Assembly (NCBI GenBank): GCA_047947135.1
Contig: CP170457.1
Location: forward strand, 3,720,001-3,784,000
Length of the DNA stretch: 64,000 nt
Direction: 5' to 3'
Source: Planctobacterium sp047947135
Lineage (GTDB): Bacteria; Pseudomonadota; Gammaproteobacteria; Enterobacterales; Alteromonadaceae
Numbering within the stretch: the first letter of the stretch is position 1; each line of letters begins with the position of its first letter. Shown here in pieces: positions 42,211 through 51,683 of this stretch. The notes beneath the pieces were generated by a model that was not told where the DNA came from, ran no database searches, and saw only the letters and a list, made by a program, of their open reading frames with translations. Position numbers and translations under genes: made by a program.

Positions 42211-43665
42211 CTAAAAGTTTTGCGTGCGCCACTCATGGAAGCGCATCCACCACGCCTGCGCAGCCGGACTATTACCCACATCTTCCAAAGCTTGTGCGAT
42301 ATTGAGGGCGGCTGGCTTGGTGTAGATAGGATCTTGTAAGCGCTCATACCACACTGCCAGATACAGGGGTGGAATAAAACCGCTGTCATGAAACTCCATA
42401 AAGGTCATCTTGCCGGAGAGCTTGTAGGCTATGTTGCTATGGTTATTGCAGGTTCTGGCCCGCACCACACTGAGATCTTCCTGATAGTTCTGCCATCGAG
42501 TTAAATCAATTGAACCCAGATCGGTTTCAGGTGCTACGACAAAAATATTGGGATATTGTCTATTTGGCTGGCAATAAAAATCCGCCAGCTCATTGTTAAG
42601 AGGATACTCGTCTATAAAGCCGACAAAATGGGCCAACTCATGAATAAACACCGAATACTTGTTGGCTAAATCCAGATACATCACGCCATTGGTTACATTC
42701 GCCTTACCGTGAGAGTGAAAAACCACAAGGTGCGTAAACTGCTCTGGCTGCAACGCCCCGTCCAGCTTATCCAGACGACAGGCTATACGATAATTATTAA
42801 CTGCCTGTGAGTTGCAGGCCAGTTTATTTTCTTCTGCCCAATACAAGCTGTTGATACAAATTGGCAATTGTTGCATTTGCGGATCATGTTCAAATTGTTG
42901 TTGGAATGCTTCTGCCTGGATAACAGAGTCCAACCCCGTCGCCACAAACTGCAGTCGCATATTACATTGCTTACCGGGCTCGGCGGGAGAAGCGGCAACT
43001 GCATCTTTTTGCCAGTACCGTTCTATTAACTGCAAATAATCCGTCGCTTTTTGGTTATTTAGGGATTTAGCAATCGCAAGATAGGACATGCTTTGCTGAT
43101 AATCTGAATTTTTCCAATAATATTTACCAAGGTGCAATGCCGCATGGCCATCTGTGTCGGCAATATCTGTCATCCAAGGTATCGCTTCTTCATACTGTCC
43201 CTGCATCCATAACCATTGATATAGTGCTTTTTGAGCCGGTAAATAATCAGATTGTGCGGCTTGTGTTAGATAATGAATCTTTTGCGAGCCGTCTTGTTCC
43301 AACATGCCCAGTTCATAAAGGGCTTGCGGGTGGCCACTACTGGCTGCTTCGCGCAACAACTGCTTTCGTTCTACTGTGGAGGAAGCCTGATTAGCGATCT
43401 CAAACTGAGCATCAGCAACCCCCTGCTCGGCTAACAACTTTTGCCAATGCAAATACTGATGCTCTTTGGCCAGAATACTGAGCAATTCCGTAGCACTATC
43501 ATCACTTTCCGAATGTGCTCGATAAAGGTGAATAAAGGGAAGTATGTTTTCGCTGGCCCAGAGTTTTAAAACAGGAGGGTAGAAGCTGGAAGAGGCCTTT
43601 AGAACAGGCAATAGACAGAATAATAGTAATCCTATCATTATTCTGTTTAGCTTAGAATTGTGCAT
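42211..43665 (-). CDS. Exported protein with Sel1-like repeats and an HExxH metalloprotease-like site
   Basis: A 484-residue protein not recognised as a known named gene. A signal peptide (about 1-24) is followed by Sel1/TPR-like helical repeats (about 50-215; e.g. GHPQALYELGMLEQDGSQ). The C-terminal domain carries FIHELAHFVGFIDEYP near residue 342: HELAH is a zinc HExxH site and the following DEY recalls the M64 (IgA-peptidase-type) pattern. Many cysteines lie in the second half, consistent with export. It is upstream of the nlpI gene's reading direction (both minus strand, nlpI first, 19 bases before), so the two are probably one operon; NlpI itself is an adaptor for a periplasmic protease. 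Confidence 0.6.
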   Translation of the reverse strand: MHNSKLNRIMIGLLLFCLLPVLKASSSFYPPVLKLWASENILPFIHLYRAHSESDDSATELLSILAKEHQYLHWQKLLAEQGVADAQFEIANQASSTVERKQLLREAASSGHPQALYELGMLEQDGSQKIHYLTQAAQSDYLPAQKALYQWLWMQGQYEEAIPWMTDIADTDGHAALHLGKYYWKNSDYQQSMSYLAIAKSLNNQKATDYLQLIERYWQKDAVAASPAEPGKQCNMRLQFVATGLDSVIQAEAFQQQFEHDPQMQQLPICINSLYWAEENKLACNSQAVNNYRIACRLDKLDGALQPEQFTHLVVFHSHGKANVTNGVMYLDLANKYSVFIHELAHFVGFIDEYPLNNELADFYCQPNRQYPNIFVVAPETDLGSIDLTRWQNYQEDLSVVRARTCNNHSNIAYKLSGKMTFMEFHDSGFIPPLYLAVWYERLQDPIYTKPAALNIAQALEDVGNSPAAQAWWMRFHEWRTQNF

Positions 43666-43684
43666 CCTTGCTCGCTATAACTCA

Positions 43685-44584
43685 CTAAATTTTATTATCT
43701 TGCAGGCGACTAAGCTCGAGCCTGGCGTAACGATGTTCAACATACTGATAAACATTGGTACCAAGTGTCAGTCTAAAATAGCTATTGGCAACACCATTTT
43801 GACCAAGCGATGCATGATATTTGCCTAGATAAAAATATAATTCACAGAGCCGTTGTGTCAGTTGCTCCTGGTTTTCCAGGCCTTTCGTTACACTATTGAG
43901 TAACTCTGTTTGGGACGTCTCTCCCAAGTAAAAATCTACAATTTGCGTTGCCCAATATTCAGAATTTAATTCTGCCCTCCTGGCCTTTAAATTCGCTAAT
44001 GCGGTATCTAGTCCCTGCTCTCTCTCGGCAATAAATACCCACAAAATTCGATAGGGGTCAGCGTTATCAAGTTTGGCGAACTGCAACAGGTCATCTACCG
44101 CCAGTTCTGCCCGGCCACCATAGTACAACGCAATGCCTCGATTCAGATATGCATATTCGTGCTCTGGGTCAATTTCCAAAGCTGAGTCAAACGCCTGATA
44201 GGCATCAACAAAATTGCGATTCTGTGTATGATGAATACCGATAAAATTATAGGCCTCGACGAGATCCGGTTTAAAACGCAATGCCGTTTCAAAGTCGAAC
44301 TGTGCTAAACCTCTTAAGCCGAAACCGTCGTAGATCTTGCCGCGTTGATATAACAACTCCGCCTTTTGCTCATCAGTCATATCTTCCACGTGGGCTAACA
44401 CCTGACTGATCCTCACCAATGCTCGCTGGTTCATCAAATCAGCTTCTTCAGGCTCACCAATAATCAGGTTTTCAATTTGCCTCTGAGGTGAACTAAAATG
44501 TTGCGACTGGGTTGCACAACCGGTCAACGTCAATGCGCCTAAGATGAAAAGGGAAAGCCCCCTGATTAACTGCTGCAATGCCAC
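43685..44584 (-). CDS. nlpI: Lipoprotein NlpI
   Basis: A 299-residue outer-membrane lipoprotein with TPR repeats. In E. coli it recruits the protease Prc to degrade the endopeptidase MepS and so tunes cell-wall growth. The signal ends in lipobox LTGC (Cys about 23). TPR units run about 65-240 (e.g. AQFDFETALRFKPDLVEAYNFIGI and the YLNRGIALYYGGRAELAV unit). Position after pnp, with one small gene between, is standard. Confidence 0.92.
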   Translation of the reverse strand: MALQQLIRGLSLFILGALTLTGCATQSQHFSSPQRQIENLIIGEPEEADLMNQRALVRISQVLAHVEDMTDEQKAELLYQRGKIYDGFGLRGLAQFDFETALRFKPDLVEAYNFIGIHHTQNRNFVDAYQAFDSALEIDPEHEYAYLNRGIALYYGGRAELAVDDLLQFAKLDNADPYRILWVFIAEREQGLDTALANLKARRAELNSEYWATQIVDFYLGETSQTELLNSVTKGLENQEQLTQRLCELYFYLGKYHASLGQNGVANSYFRLTLGTNVYQYVEHRYARLELSRLQDNKI

Positions 44585-44602
44585 TCCTTGAAATTTCCTG
44601 AT

Positions 44603-44899
44603 TTATTTTTTGCCGCGCCGACGCTCAAATTCAGCCATTTGCTCTTCGGTTGCGGGGGTTTGATGCTTATCTTTCCATTCACTGTATGGCATACCATATA
44701 CACGCTCTCTGGCCGCATCATAATCGATTTCAATACCCTCGTCTGCTGCAGCTTTCATATACCACTTCGACAAGCAATTTCGGCAAAAGTCCGCAATAAT
44801 CATTAAATCAATATTCTGCACATCTTTATTACTATCCAGATGCGCCAATAAACGTCTGAACACCGCTGCTTCGATTTTGTCTTGCTGAGATTCGTTCAT
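44603..44899 (-). CDS. DUF1244 family protein
   Basis: A 98-residue cytoplasmic protein of the DUF1244 family (pattern FRRLLAHLDSNKDVQNIDLM, DFCRNCLSKWY, YGMPYSEWK). Function unknown. It lies between pnp and nlpI on the same strand, with the pnp terminator just upstream of its start, and 18 bases before nlpI. Confidence 0.88.
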   Translation of the reverse strand: MNESQQDKIEAAVFRRLLAHLDSNKDVQNIDLMIIADFCRNCLSKWYMKAAADEGIEIDYDAARERVYGMPYSEWKDKHQTPATEEQMAEFERRRGKK

Positions 44900-44913
44900 C
44901 TTATACCACCGAA

Positions 44914-44940
44914 TTAAAAAGGGAGCATACGCTCCCTTTA
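44914..44940 (-). terminator. Rho-independent terminator after pnp
   Basis: On the minus strand AAAGGGAGC, loop GTAT, GCTCCCTTTTTAA. It lies 20 bases past the pnp stop and separates pnp from the DUF1244-nlpI genes. Confidence 0.85.
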
Positions 44941-44959
44941 CATTTTTATTGCGTCGCGT

Positions 44960-47098
44960 TTATTCCGCGTTATCTTCGCCTTCAGCAGCCGCCTTCGGCT
45001 CTTCTTTTGGCTGAGGCTTTTCTAACAGCTCTTTGATGCTCAAACGAACTCGATTCTGACGGTCGATTTCCATTACTTTCACATCAACCATTTCACCTTC
45101 TTTCAGGTAATCAGAAACCTTGTTCACGCGCTCATGAGCAATTTGTGAAATGTGTACCAGACCTTCTTTGCCCGGTAATACTTCTACAAACGCACCGAAA
45201 TCTACAATACGTGTCACCTTACCGTTATAGGTTTTGCCCACTTCGATATCAGCAGTGATCGCTTCGATATGGCTAATCGCTTTTTCCGCTTTAGACAAAT
45301 CAGTTGCAAAAATCTTAATGGTGCCGTCGTCTTCGATCTCGATATTGGTCTCAGATTCTTCCGTAATCTGGCGAATCATCGCACCACCCTTACCAATGAC
45401 GTCACGGATCTTATCCTGGTCAATTTTCAGAGTGTAAATGCGTGGTGCAAACTCAGACAAGTCATTGCGATGTCCCTGGATGGCTTGATCCATAACACCC
45501 AAAATGTGTAAGCGAGCTTCTTTAGCCTGCTTCAATGCCGTTTGCATGATTTCTTTAGTGATACCTTCAATTTTGATATCCATTTGCAGTGCAGTCACAC
45601 CGTCTGAGGTACCAGCCACTTTAAAGTCCATATCACCAAGATGATCTTCATCACCTAAAATATCAGAAAGAACAACATAGTTGTCATCACCTTTCACCAA
45701 GCCCATTGCGATACCCGCAACCGACGACTTGATTGGTACACCAGCATCCATTAACGCCAACGATGTTCCACAAACAGACGCCATTGAAGACGAACCATTT
45801 GATTCAGTAATTTCAGACACAACACGAATCACGTATGGGAATTCTTCCATACTTGGCATAACAGCCTGGATACCGCGTTTTGCCAAACGACCATGACCAA
45901 TTTCACGGCGCTTTGGAGAACCAACCATGCCGGTTTCACCAACACAGAATGGAGGGAAGTTATAGTGCAACATGAAACGACTGTTCTTTAAACCACCCAG
46001 CTCATCAATCATCTGAGCGTCGCGTTCTGTACCCAGTGTTGCTGCAACAATTGCCTGTGTCTCACCACGGGTGAACAACGCAGAACCGTGTGTTCTTGGT
46101 AAAATGCCAGTTCTTACGTCAAGGGCGCGTACCATTTGCGGGTCACGTCCATCGATACGCGGCTCTCCAGCAAGAATGCGTGAACGTACAACATCGCTTT
46201 CCAATTCATGAAGTAAATCGCGAACTTCCGCTTCGTCCTGCTCTTCGTTTTCTTCCAGAATAGCAGCAGCGGCTTTATCGGTGGCCGCATCAACCGCTTC
46301 TTTACGCGCCATTTTGTCAGAAATCTGATAAGCAGCAGCCATATCAGCTTCAGCAAGCGCTTTTACTTTGTCTTTTAATTCAGTGTTTTCTGCTTCTGGC
46401 TGCCAATCCCATGCAGGCGTACCCACTTCGCTGGCAAATTCAGAGATAGCAGATACGACCTTTTGCATTTCTTCGTGACCGTACATCACGGCACCCAACA
46501 TCGCTTCTTCAGATAAAATGTCGGCTTCTGATTCAACCATCAATACTGCGTTTTCAGTACCCGCTACAACCAAGTCCAGCTGGCTGCTTTCTTGCTCAGA
46601 TGTCAGAGTGTTTAACACGTATTCATTATTGACGTAACCTACACGTGCCGCGCCAATTGGTCCGTTGAACGGAATACCGGATATAGATAATGCAGCAGAA
46701 GTACCAATCAATGAAATGATATCGGTCGGAATTTCTGGATTTGCCGATACAACGTTAATGATTACCTGAACTTCATTTTTGAAGCCATCCGGGAATAGAG
46801 GGCGAATCGGTCTATCGATTAGGCGAGCAGTTAATGTTTCACCTTCTGAGGGACGGCCTTCTCGCTTGAAAAACCCGCCTGGAATTTTACCTGCGGCGTA
46901 AGCTTTTTCCTGATAGTTTACTGTCAGAGGGAAGAAGTCCTGGCCTGGCTTTGCTTCTTTTTTACCAACTACTGTCACCAGAACAGCAGTATCATCCATA
47001 CTTGCCATTACTGCCGCAGTGGCTTGGCGAGCAATCACACCCGTTTCTAGTGTTACGGTGTGTTTTCCATATTGGAACGTTTTGGTAATAGGAGTCAC
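44960..47098 (-). CDS. pnp: Polynucleotide phosphorylase
   Basis: 3'-5' phosphorolytic exoribonuclease of the degradosome. The start chosen is GTG at 47098: AAAGGAAAC precedes it and the product then begins like E. coli Pnp (MTPITKTFQYG) with 712 residues (E. coli 711). An in-frame ATG at 47158 would overlap the promoter. Two RNase PH domains (about 10-140 and 310-530; FFKREGRPSE, GSALFTRGETQA), a KH domain (KIRDVIGKGGAMIRQITEE) and an S1 domain (GKVTRIVDFGAFVEVLPG) are in order. rpsO, the usual upstream partner, is not present. Confidence 0.96.
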   Translation of the reverse strand: MTPITKTFQYGKHTVTLETGVIARQATAAVMASMDDTAVLVTVVGKKEAKPGQDFFPLTVNYQEKAYAAGKIPGGFFKREGRPSEGETLTARLIDRPIRPLFPDGFKNEVQVIINVVSANPEIPTDIISLIGTSAALSISGIPFNGPIGAARVGYVNNEYVLNTLTSEQESSQLDLVVAGTENAVLMVESEADILSEEAMLGAVMYGHEEMQKVVSAISEFASEVGTPAWDWQPEAENTELKDKVKALAEADMAAAYQISDKMARKEAVDAATDKAAAAILEENEEQDEAEVRDLLHELESDVVRSRILAGEPRIDGRDPQMVRALDVRTGILPRTHGSALFTRGETQAIVAATLGTERDAQMIDELGGLKNSRFMLHYNFPPFCVGETGMVGSPKRREIGHGRLAKRGIQAVMPSMEEFPYVIRVVSEITESNGSSSMASVCGTSLALMDAGVPIKSSVAGIAMGLVKGDDNYVVLSDILGDEDHLGDMDFKVAGTSDGVTALQMDIKIEGITKEIMQTALKQAKEARLHILGVMDQAIQGHRNDLSEFAPRIYTLKIDQDKIRDVIGKGGAMIRQITEESETNIEIEDDGTIKIFATDLSKAEKAISHIEAITADIEVGKTYNGKVTRIVDFGAFVEVLPGKEGLVHISQIAHERVNKVSDYLKEGEMVDVKVMEIDRQNRVRLSIKELLEKPQPKEEPKAAAEGEDNAE

Positions 47099-47147
47099 TT
47101 TGTTTCCTTTAATATTTTCTTTTATTTCACTTTTCATTGCGGCGCAC

Positions 47148-47153
47148 AGTATA
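47148..47153 (-). promoter_or_regulatory. Putative -10 box of pnp
   Basis: TATACT on the minus strand. The expected transcription start is about 47141, giving a 43-base leader before the GTG start at 47098. The -35 region is poor. The remaining part of the 387-base gap up to 47485 shows no gene. Confidence 0.45.
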
Positions 47154-47485
47154 GCCACTGTCAGCTCCGAACAACAGTAAAAAGTGCCTTAATAACGCTA
47201 ATTTGCTGGATTTTCCTGTAAAAAATAGTGTAAGAGGAAATTGTGACTGAAAATCTCTCAAGCATCCGTCTTTTTCTTGTTGCTCATCCCTTCATTTTTG
47301 CGACCGAAAGTCATAATCGCTATGAGTACTGGCGATCATCAACCAGATGGTCTGCTTTTTTCCCTTGCAGGTAGCACAAAATTGTCCTTAAATGATTGTT
47401 AAGAAATGTTTAATACATTGAGCAACAACAAAAGTTGCCCAAACATTTCTGCTCATATAATAAAAATGATAAAAAGAGGAAACCG

Positions 47486-47668
47486 ATGGCAACTAAACCA
47501 TCAAAGGTAGAGCGTCTCTATAGTGATACTCAAACCGCGAGTGCTGAATGGCGACAAAACCCTGAATCCAAAGTGTTACTATCAAAATATAAAAAACAAA
47601 AAAAACGTCTACAAAGTTCGATTGTAGACATGCGGCACGCTTTGGAGAATATAAAAGAGGACTGTTAA
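47486..47668 (+). CDS. Small basic hypothetical protein
   Basis: A 60-residue product, start ATG at 47486 after AGAGGAAA. It is highly charged, with a lysine-rich middle (KYKKQKKRLQ) and no membrane segment or cysteine motif beyond the last residue. The family is not recognised. It lies four bases before the endonuclease I family gene, so the two are probably co-transcribed. Confidence 0.6.
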   Translation: MATKPSKVERLYSDTQTASAEWRQNPESKVLLSKYKKQKKRLQSSIVDMRHALENIKEDC

Positions 47669-47672
47669 ACGA

Positions 47673-48326
47673 ATGCGGATAACTGTCAATACGCTTACCC
47701 TGTTAGTAATTACTGCTTGTTTTTCAAGTCAGACGTTTGCCAACCTGGCCCAATATGTTCATGTCAGAGAGTCGGTTTTTTGGCAGCAGTTGTATACTCA
47801 GAATTACCATACGCTGTATTGCGCTATTCATAAAAAAGCCGGTGAAAAAGTCAATATTGCCCACGTCTACCCCACCGCATGGATGGCAAATGCCATGCGT
47901 TGTTCCTCAGAAGAAGATTGCGACTTTGCTCGTTACCGAGATGCCAGTTCAGATTTGCACAATTTATGGCCGATGATTTCTCCGGCAAAGGATATTCGTC
48001 GTCATTATATATTTTTAGAAGGTGACAAAGAAAAAGGACAACGCCAGGACTGCAACATGATTGTATATCCAAAGGGCATCGAACCTCGAGAATGGGCAAA
48101 AGGTGAAATTGCCCGTTCGCTCCTATACATTATCTGGAAATACGATCTGCCCGACTATGAACAGCTTGATTTGTTACTGAAATGGCATAAAAAATACCCT
48201 GCCAATGCTGAGGAAAAATGGCGCAATGACAAGATTATTGCGATTCAGGGCAATGATAATCCGTTTATTTCTGCGAAACATTTTGAGCAGAAAGCTTTTC
48301 CAAACCACGGTAACGCCGGAGAGTAA
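47673..48326 (+). CDS. Endonuclease I (EndA/NucM) family protein
   Basis: A 217-residue exported nuclease. A signal peptide (about 1-23, ending TFAN) is followed by the family pattern: NIAHVYPTAWM (the EHVWP-like metal/catalytic histidine region), SDLHNLWPMI, and near the end WRNDKIIAIQGNDNPFISAK. Endonuclease I enzymes cut DNA non-specifically in the periplasm or outside the cell. The usual EHVxP glutamate is Ala here (AHVYP), so activity could differ. A hairpin follows the gene. Confidence 0.85.
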   Translation: MRITVNTLTLLVITACFSSQTFANLAQYVHVRESVFWQQLYTQNYHTLYCAIHKKAGEKVNIAHVYPTAWMANAMRCSSEEDCDFARYRDASSDLHNLWPMISPAKDIRRHYIFLEGDKEKGQRQDCNMIVYPKGIEPREWAKGEIARSLLYIIWKYDLPDYEQLDLLLKWHKKYPANAEEKWRNDKIIAIQGNDNPFISAKHFEQKAFPNHGNAGE

Positions 48327-48341
48327 TTGTTTTTAGAAGCA

Positions 48342-48366
48342 AAGGTGATAGAAGAACTATCACCTT
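48342..48366. terminator. Hairpin between convergent genes
   Basis: AAGGTGATAG (48342-48351) and CTATCACCTT (48357-48366) form a 10-bp stem with a 5-base loop. There is no good T run on either side. It probably marks the 3' ends of the endonuclease and permease transcripts. Confidence 0.45.
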
Positions 48367-48381
48367 CGAAATGACTAACCA

Positions 48382-50901
48382 TTACTCCTGTCTTAGCACA
48401 AATGCGGGCCGAGTTTTTGCCACTCGCGCGGCATTCCCACCAACCGTAGCCCACGCCATAAACAGCAGGATGCCACCGACAGCAAGACTTACCGGCAATA
48501 ACCACATGTACTCTATTCTGTAGGGAAACCCCTGCAACCAGCCAATCATAAAATAGGTGGAAAGTGGCCAGGCAACGATGTTGGCGAAGAGTACCGGTTT
48601 AGAAAACTGCCAAATCAACAGTTTTACAATGTCCGTTACGGTTGCTCCCATGACCTTGCGAATACCAATTTCCCGCGTGCGCCGTTCAGTGGTATAAGAT
48701 GCCAGTCCATATAATCCCATGCAGGCAACAACGATTGCGAGTAGTGAGAAAACAAAAAACAATTCGGCTTGTACCAGTTCATCCTGATATTGCGCATCCA
48801 ACATTTCTTTTAAGAACTGTAGATTGATTGGTGTGGTTGTGACATGTTGCTTCCACACTTGCTCAATTTTTGCCAGCAGTTCACCTGGATTATCCGACTC
48901 ATAAGTTAAATTAGCGACCCGAAAACGTGTTGGATTCATCATGTAAACCGTCGGACGAATTTCAAACTTAATGGAACGGAAAAATACATCTGGAATGACA
49001 CCAATTATTTCAAATCGGAACATTCCCATGCGGTAAACGTCCGCTTCCAACGCTTTGCCGATTGCATCTTGAGGCTGGGTAAATCCCAGTTTCCGTACTG
49101 CACTTTCATTCAATATGATACTGGCCTGCCCCATTTGATTATCACTATTTTCAACTGCCTGCATCATATCGGAGCCGAAATCTCTACTGAAAAGCCGTCC
49201 CGCCAATGGCGCTATCTGATAGTCCTCAAAAAAGCCAAAGTCCATATTGTGGTAATTAAATAACTCCTGCACCACCGTTGTATTACTGCCATCCGAATCC
49301 AGCAGTTTAAAGTTGGTGTTGTTTTCGTTGTCTTGAGTGGGTGCTTCAGAAGAGTAAACTACAGACTTGATTTCCGGGAGTTGCAGTAACGATTGACGTA
49401 AGCCCTCTGCGTTGTCCCCTGTGCCATTGAGATTTAGTACCAACTTGTCAGCACTGTTGAACCCAACATCCATGTTTTGGGCATATTTGGTTTGCCCATA
49501 TACAACGACAGTACAAATAACCAGGGCAATTGACATGGCAAACTGAAAAATCACCAGCCCTGTGCGCAAAGCACTGGATTGCCCTGACTCAGCCCCTTTG
49601 CTGCCGTGCAGCATATTGATGGGGAGAAAGCGAGACATGATCAATGCAGGATAGGTTCCAGCACCACCACCGACAATCAAAATCGTACCCAGAATAAAAC
49701 CAAGGAGCGTAGCATCCTGCAATAAATCGACCTGCAGTGATTTGCCCAGGGCATCATTATAAAAGGGCAATACCAGTTCTACCATCGCAATAGCCAGGAC
49801 CATACTCACTGTCACTATAAACATGGCCTCGCCCAGGAACTGCAAACCGATTTGACGCTTACTGGCACCTAATACTTTGCGCATCGCCACTTCTCTGGCT
49901 CGTTGGCTAGCGCGCGCAGTCGATAAATTCATAAAGTTGATGGCTGCAATAAGCAGGATGAGCCCGGCAATAATGGTGAAGGTCACCACCATACGCCCAT
50001 CACCCAGCGCTTTAAAATCCCCCATCGAACCTGCATGGTTCTTAGCTTGCAGATGAATGTCAGCAATCGGCATCAGTTTGTGTTGAACCACATCTGAAAT
50101 CAACGTGCCTTCTGGCATCTCGCCACCAAAATTTGCCGCCATTTCGACGAATGGACTCTCGTTGTTCACCCAATAACGCAGACGTGTCTGAAATTGCTCA
50201 ACTGTTACACCTGGACGCATCTTAAAATAGGTATACACATTAACGCTATTGAACGTCTCTAGCGTGCCAGGCTCATTAAATATGGCTGGCTGCATATAGA
50301 CAATCATATCGAGATCCAGATGGGTTTGCTCTGGCGTGTCTTTGACTACTCCTGCGACTGGCAAACTTATTTGCTGTCCTTGATTGCAGCACATGGTGAG
50401 CACTTCACCGACAACGTCGGTACGCCCAAAGTGGCGCAAAGCCGTTTCTTCACTGATAACTAAATCGAAGGGTTTTTGGAACGAGGTGTCGGCCGAACCA
50501 TGGACAAAGGGTAAATCAAAGACCTTAAAAAAGTCAGGATCAACCATGTTCACATTTTCAGCAAACGCATCACCATCTCGAAGAATGGAAATACCAAAGC
50601 GAACAAATCGCACTGCAGCTTCCACTTCATTTTGAGCATAATCACGCACAGCTGGCATCATGCTTCCAGCGGAACGTACCGTTAGAAACGGTGGTCTGCC
50701 CGGGATCTCATATCCAGTATGCATTCGTACAATTCGATTATGATCCGGTATCCATTGTTCGTAACCAGATTCGTCGCGAACAAATAGCATAATTAAAATG
50801 CAGCTCATTAGGCCCAAAGCCAGACCGAAAATATTAATGACTGAAAACGTGCCGTTTTTGAGCAAGTTTCGCCATGCTATAACCAGGTAATTTTTATACA
50901 T
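48382..50901 (-). CDS. ABC transporter permease (MacB/FtsX family)
   Basis: An 839-residue inner-membrane permease with two FtsX-type halves. One membrane helix sits near the N-terminus (about 18-38), followed by a large periplasmic MacB-PCD domain, three helices (about 310-430), a second short helix, a second periplasmic domain and three final helices. ASQRAREVAMRKVLGAS and RTREIGIRKVMGATV are the coupling motifs that contact the ATPase. The ATG at 50901 with GAGG before it is chosen over an upstream TTG. It is the last gene of the adaptor-ATPase-permease operon. Such systems export peptides, lipids or antibiotics; the substrate is unknown. Confidence 0.9.
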   Translation of the reverse strand: MYKNYLVIAWRNLLKNGTFSVINIFGLALGLMSCILIMLFVRDESGYEQWIPDHNRIVRMHTGYEIPGRPPFLTVRSAGSMMPAVRDYAQNEVEAAVRFVRFGISILRDGDAFAENVNMVDPDFFKVFDLPFVHGSADTSFQKPFDLVISEETALRHFGRTDVVGEVLTMCCNQGQQISLPVAGVVKDTPEQTHLDLDMIVYMQPAIFNEPGTLETFNSVNVYTYFKMRPGVTVEQFQTRLRYWVNNESPFVEMAANFGGEMPEGTLISDVVQHKLMPIADIHLQAKNHAGSMGDFKALGDGRMVVTFTIIAGLILLIAAINFMNLSTARASQRAREVAMRKVLGASKRQIGLQFLGEAMFIVTVSMVLAIAMVELVLPFYNDALGKSLQVDLLQDATLLGFILGTILIVGGGAGTYPALIMSRFLPINMLHGSKGAESGQSSALRTGLVIFQFAMSIALVICTVVVYGQTKYAQNMDVGFNSADKLVLNLNGTGDNAEGLRQSLLQLPEIKSVVYSSEAPTQDNENNTNFKLLDSDGSNTTVVQELFNYHNMDFGFFEDYQIAPLAGRLFSRDFGSDMMQAVENSDNQMGQASIILNESAVRKLGFTQPQDAIGKALEADVYRMGMFRFEIIGVIPDVFFRSIKFEIRPTVYMMNPTRFRVANLTYESDNPGELLAKIEQVWKQHVTTTPINLQFLKEMLDAQYQDELVQAELFFVFSLLAIVVACMGLYGLASYTTERRTREIGIRKVMGATVTDIVKLLIWQFSKPVLFANIVAWPLSTYFMIGWLQGFPYRIEYMWLLPVSLAVGGILLFMAWATVGGNAARVAKTRPAFVLRQE

Positions 50902-50939
50902 ATCGCACCTCAAGAATTATTGTGCTAAACGGCTGTAAC

Positions 50940-51620
50940 TTACGCAGCTCGAACATTTTCAGTGACAACATGACCGTCAAACAGGTTAACGGTGCGGCGT
51001 GCATAATCTGCATGGGCTGGGCTATGGGTCACCATCACAATGGTCGTACCCTGTTCATTCAGCGTCTGCAACATTTCCATGACTTCCTGACCGTGGCTGC
51101 TATCTAAATTTCCCGTCGGTTCGTCAGCCAGAATCATGTTTTGATTACCGACTACGGCACGGGCCACGGCAACCCTCTGCTGTTGACCGCCAGACAACTG
51201 ACTGGGCATGTGTTTAGCACGATGGGCGATCCCCACTTTATCCATTACCTCTGCCACCTTGTCGCGCCGCACAGCGGCAGGAATATCATGATAGAGCAAC
51301 GCTAATTCAATATTTTCTGCGACCGTCAGTTCATCGATGAGATTAAAGTTTTGGAAGATGAAACCAATATGTTGCTTGCGAATGTTGGCCAATTGCTGTT
51401 CGTTGTAACCGGCAACATTTTCATTGTTAAACCAGTATTCTCCAGATGTTGGTTGATCCAACATTCCTACAATATTCAATAACGTCGACTTACCACACCC
51501 AGACGGTCCCATTACCGCAACAAACTCGCCACTGTCGATGTCAAGATTGATACGGTTCAGTGCCACTGTTTCGACATTATCAGTGCGGTAAACGCGAGAT
51601 AAATCTTTCAGTTTTAGCAT
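50940..51620 (-). CDS. ABC transporter ATP-binding protein (MacB/LolD type)
   Basis: A 226-residue ATPase. Walker A GPSGCGKST, signature LSGGQQQR, Walker B MILADEPTGN and the H-loop VTHS are all intact. The ATG at 51620 follows GGGAG. It powers the permease encoded 38 bases downstream. The closest general class is the MacB/LolD/FtsE export ATPases. Confidence 0.93.
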   Translation of the reverse strand: MLKLKDLSRVYRTDNVETVALNRINLDIDSGEFVAVMGPSGCGKSTLLNIVGMLDQPTSGEYWFNNENVAGYNEQQLANIRKQHIGFIFQNFNLIDELTVAENIELALLYHDIPAAVRRDKVAEVMDKVGIAHRAKHMPSQLSGGQQQRVAVARAVVGNQNMILADEPTGNLDSSHGQEVMEMLQTLNEQGTTIVMVTHSPAHADYARRTVNLFDGHVVTENVRAA

Positions 51621-51683
51621 GTTGTTAACTCCCACATATTTGTAAAAAAATTTAATTATTAACAGCAGTTTCTATTACCTGCT

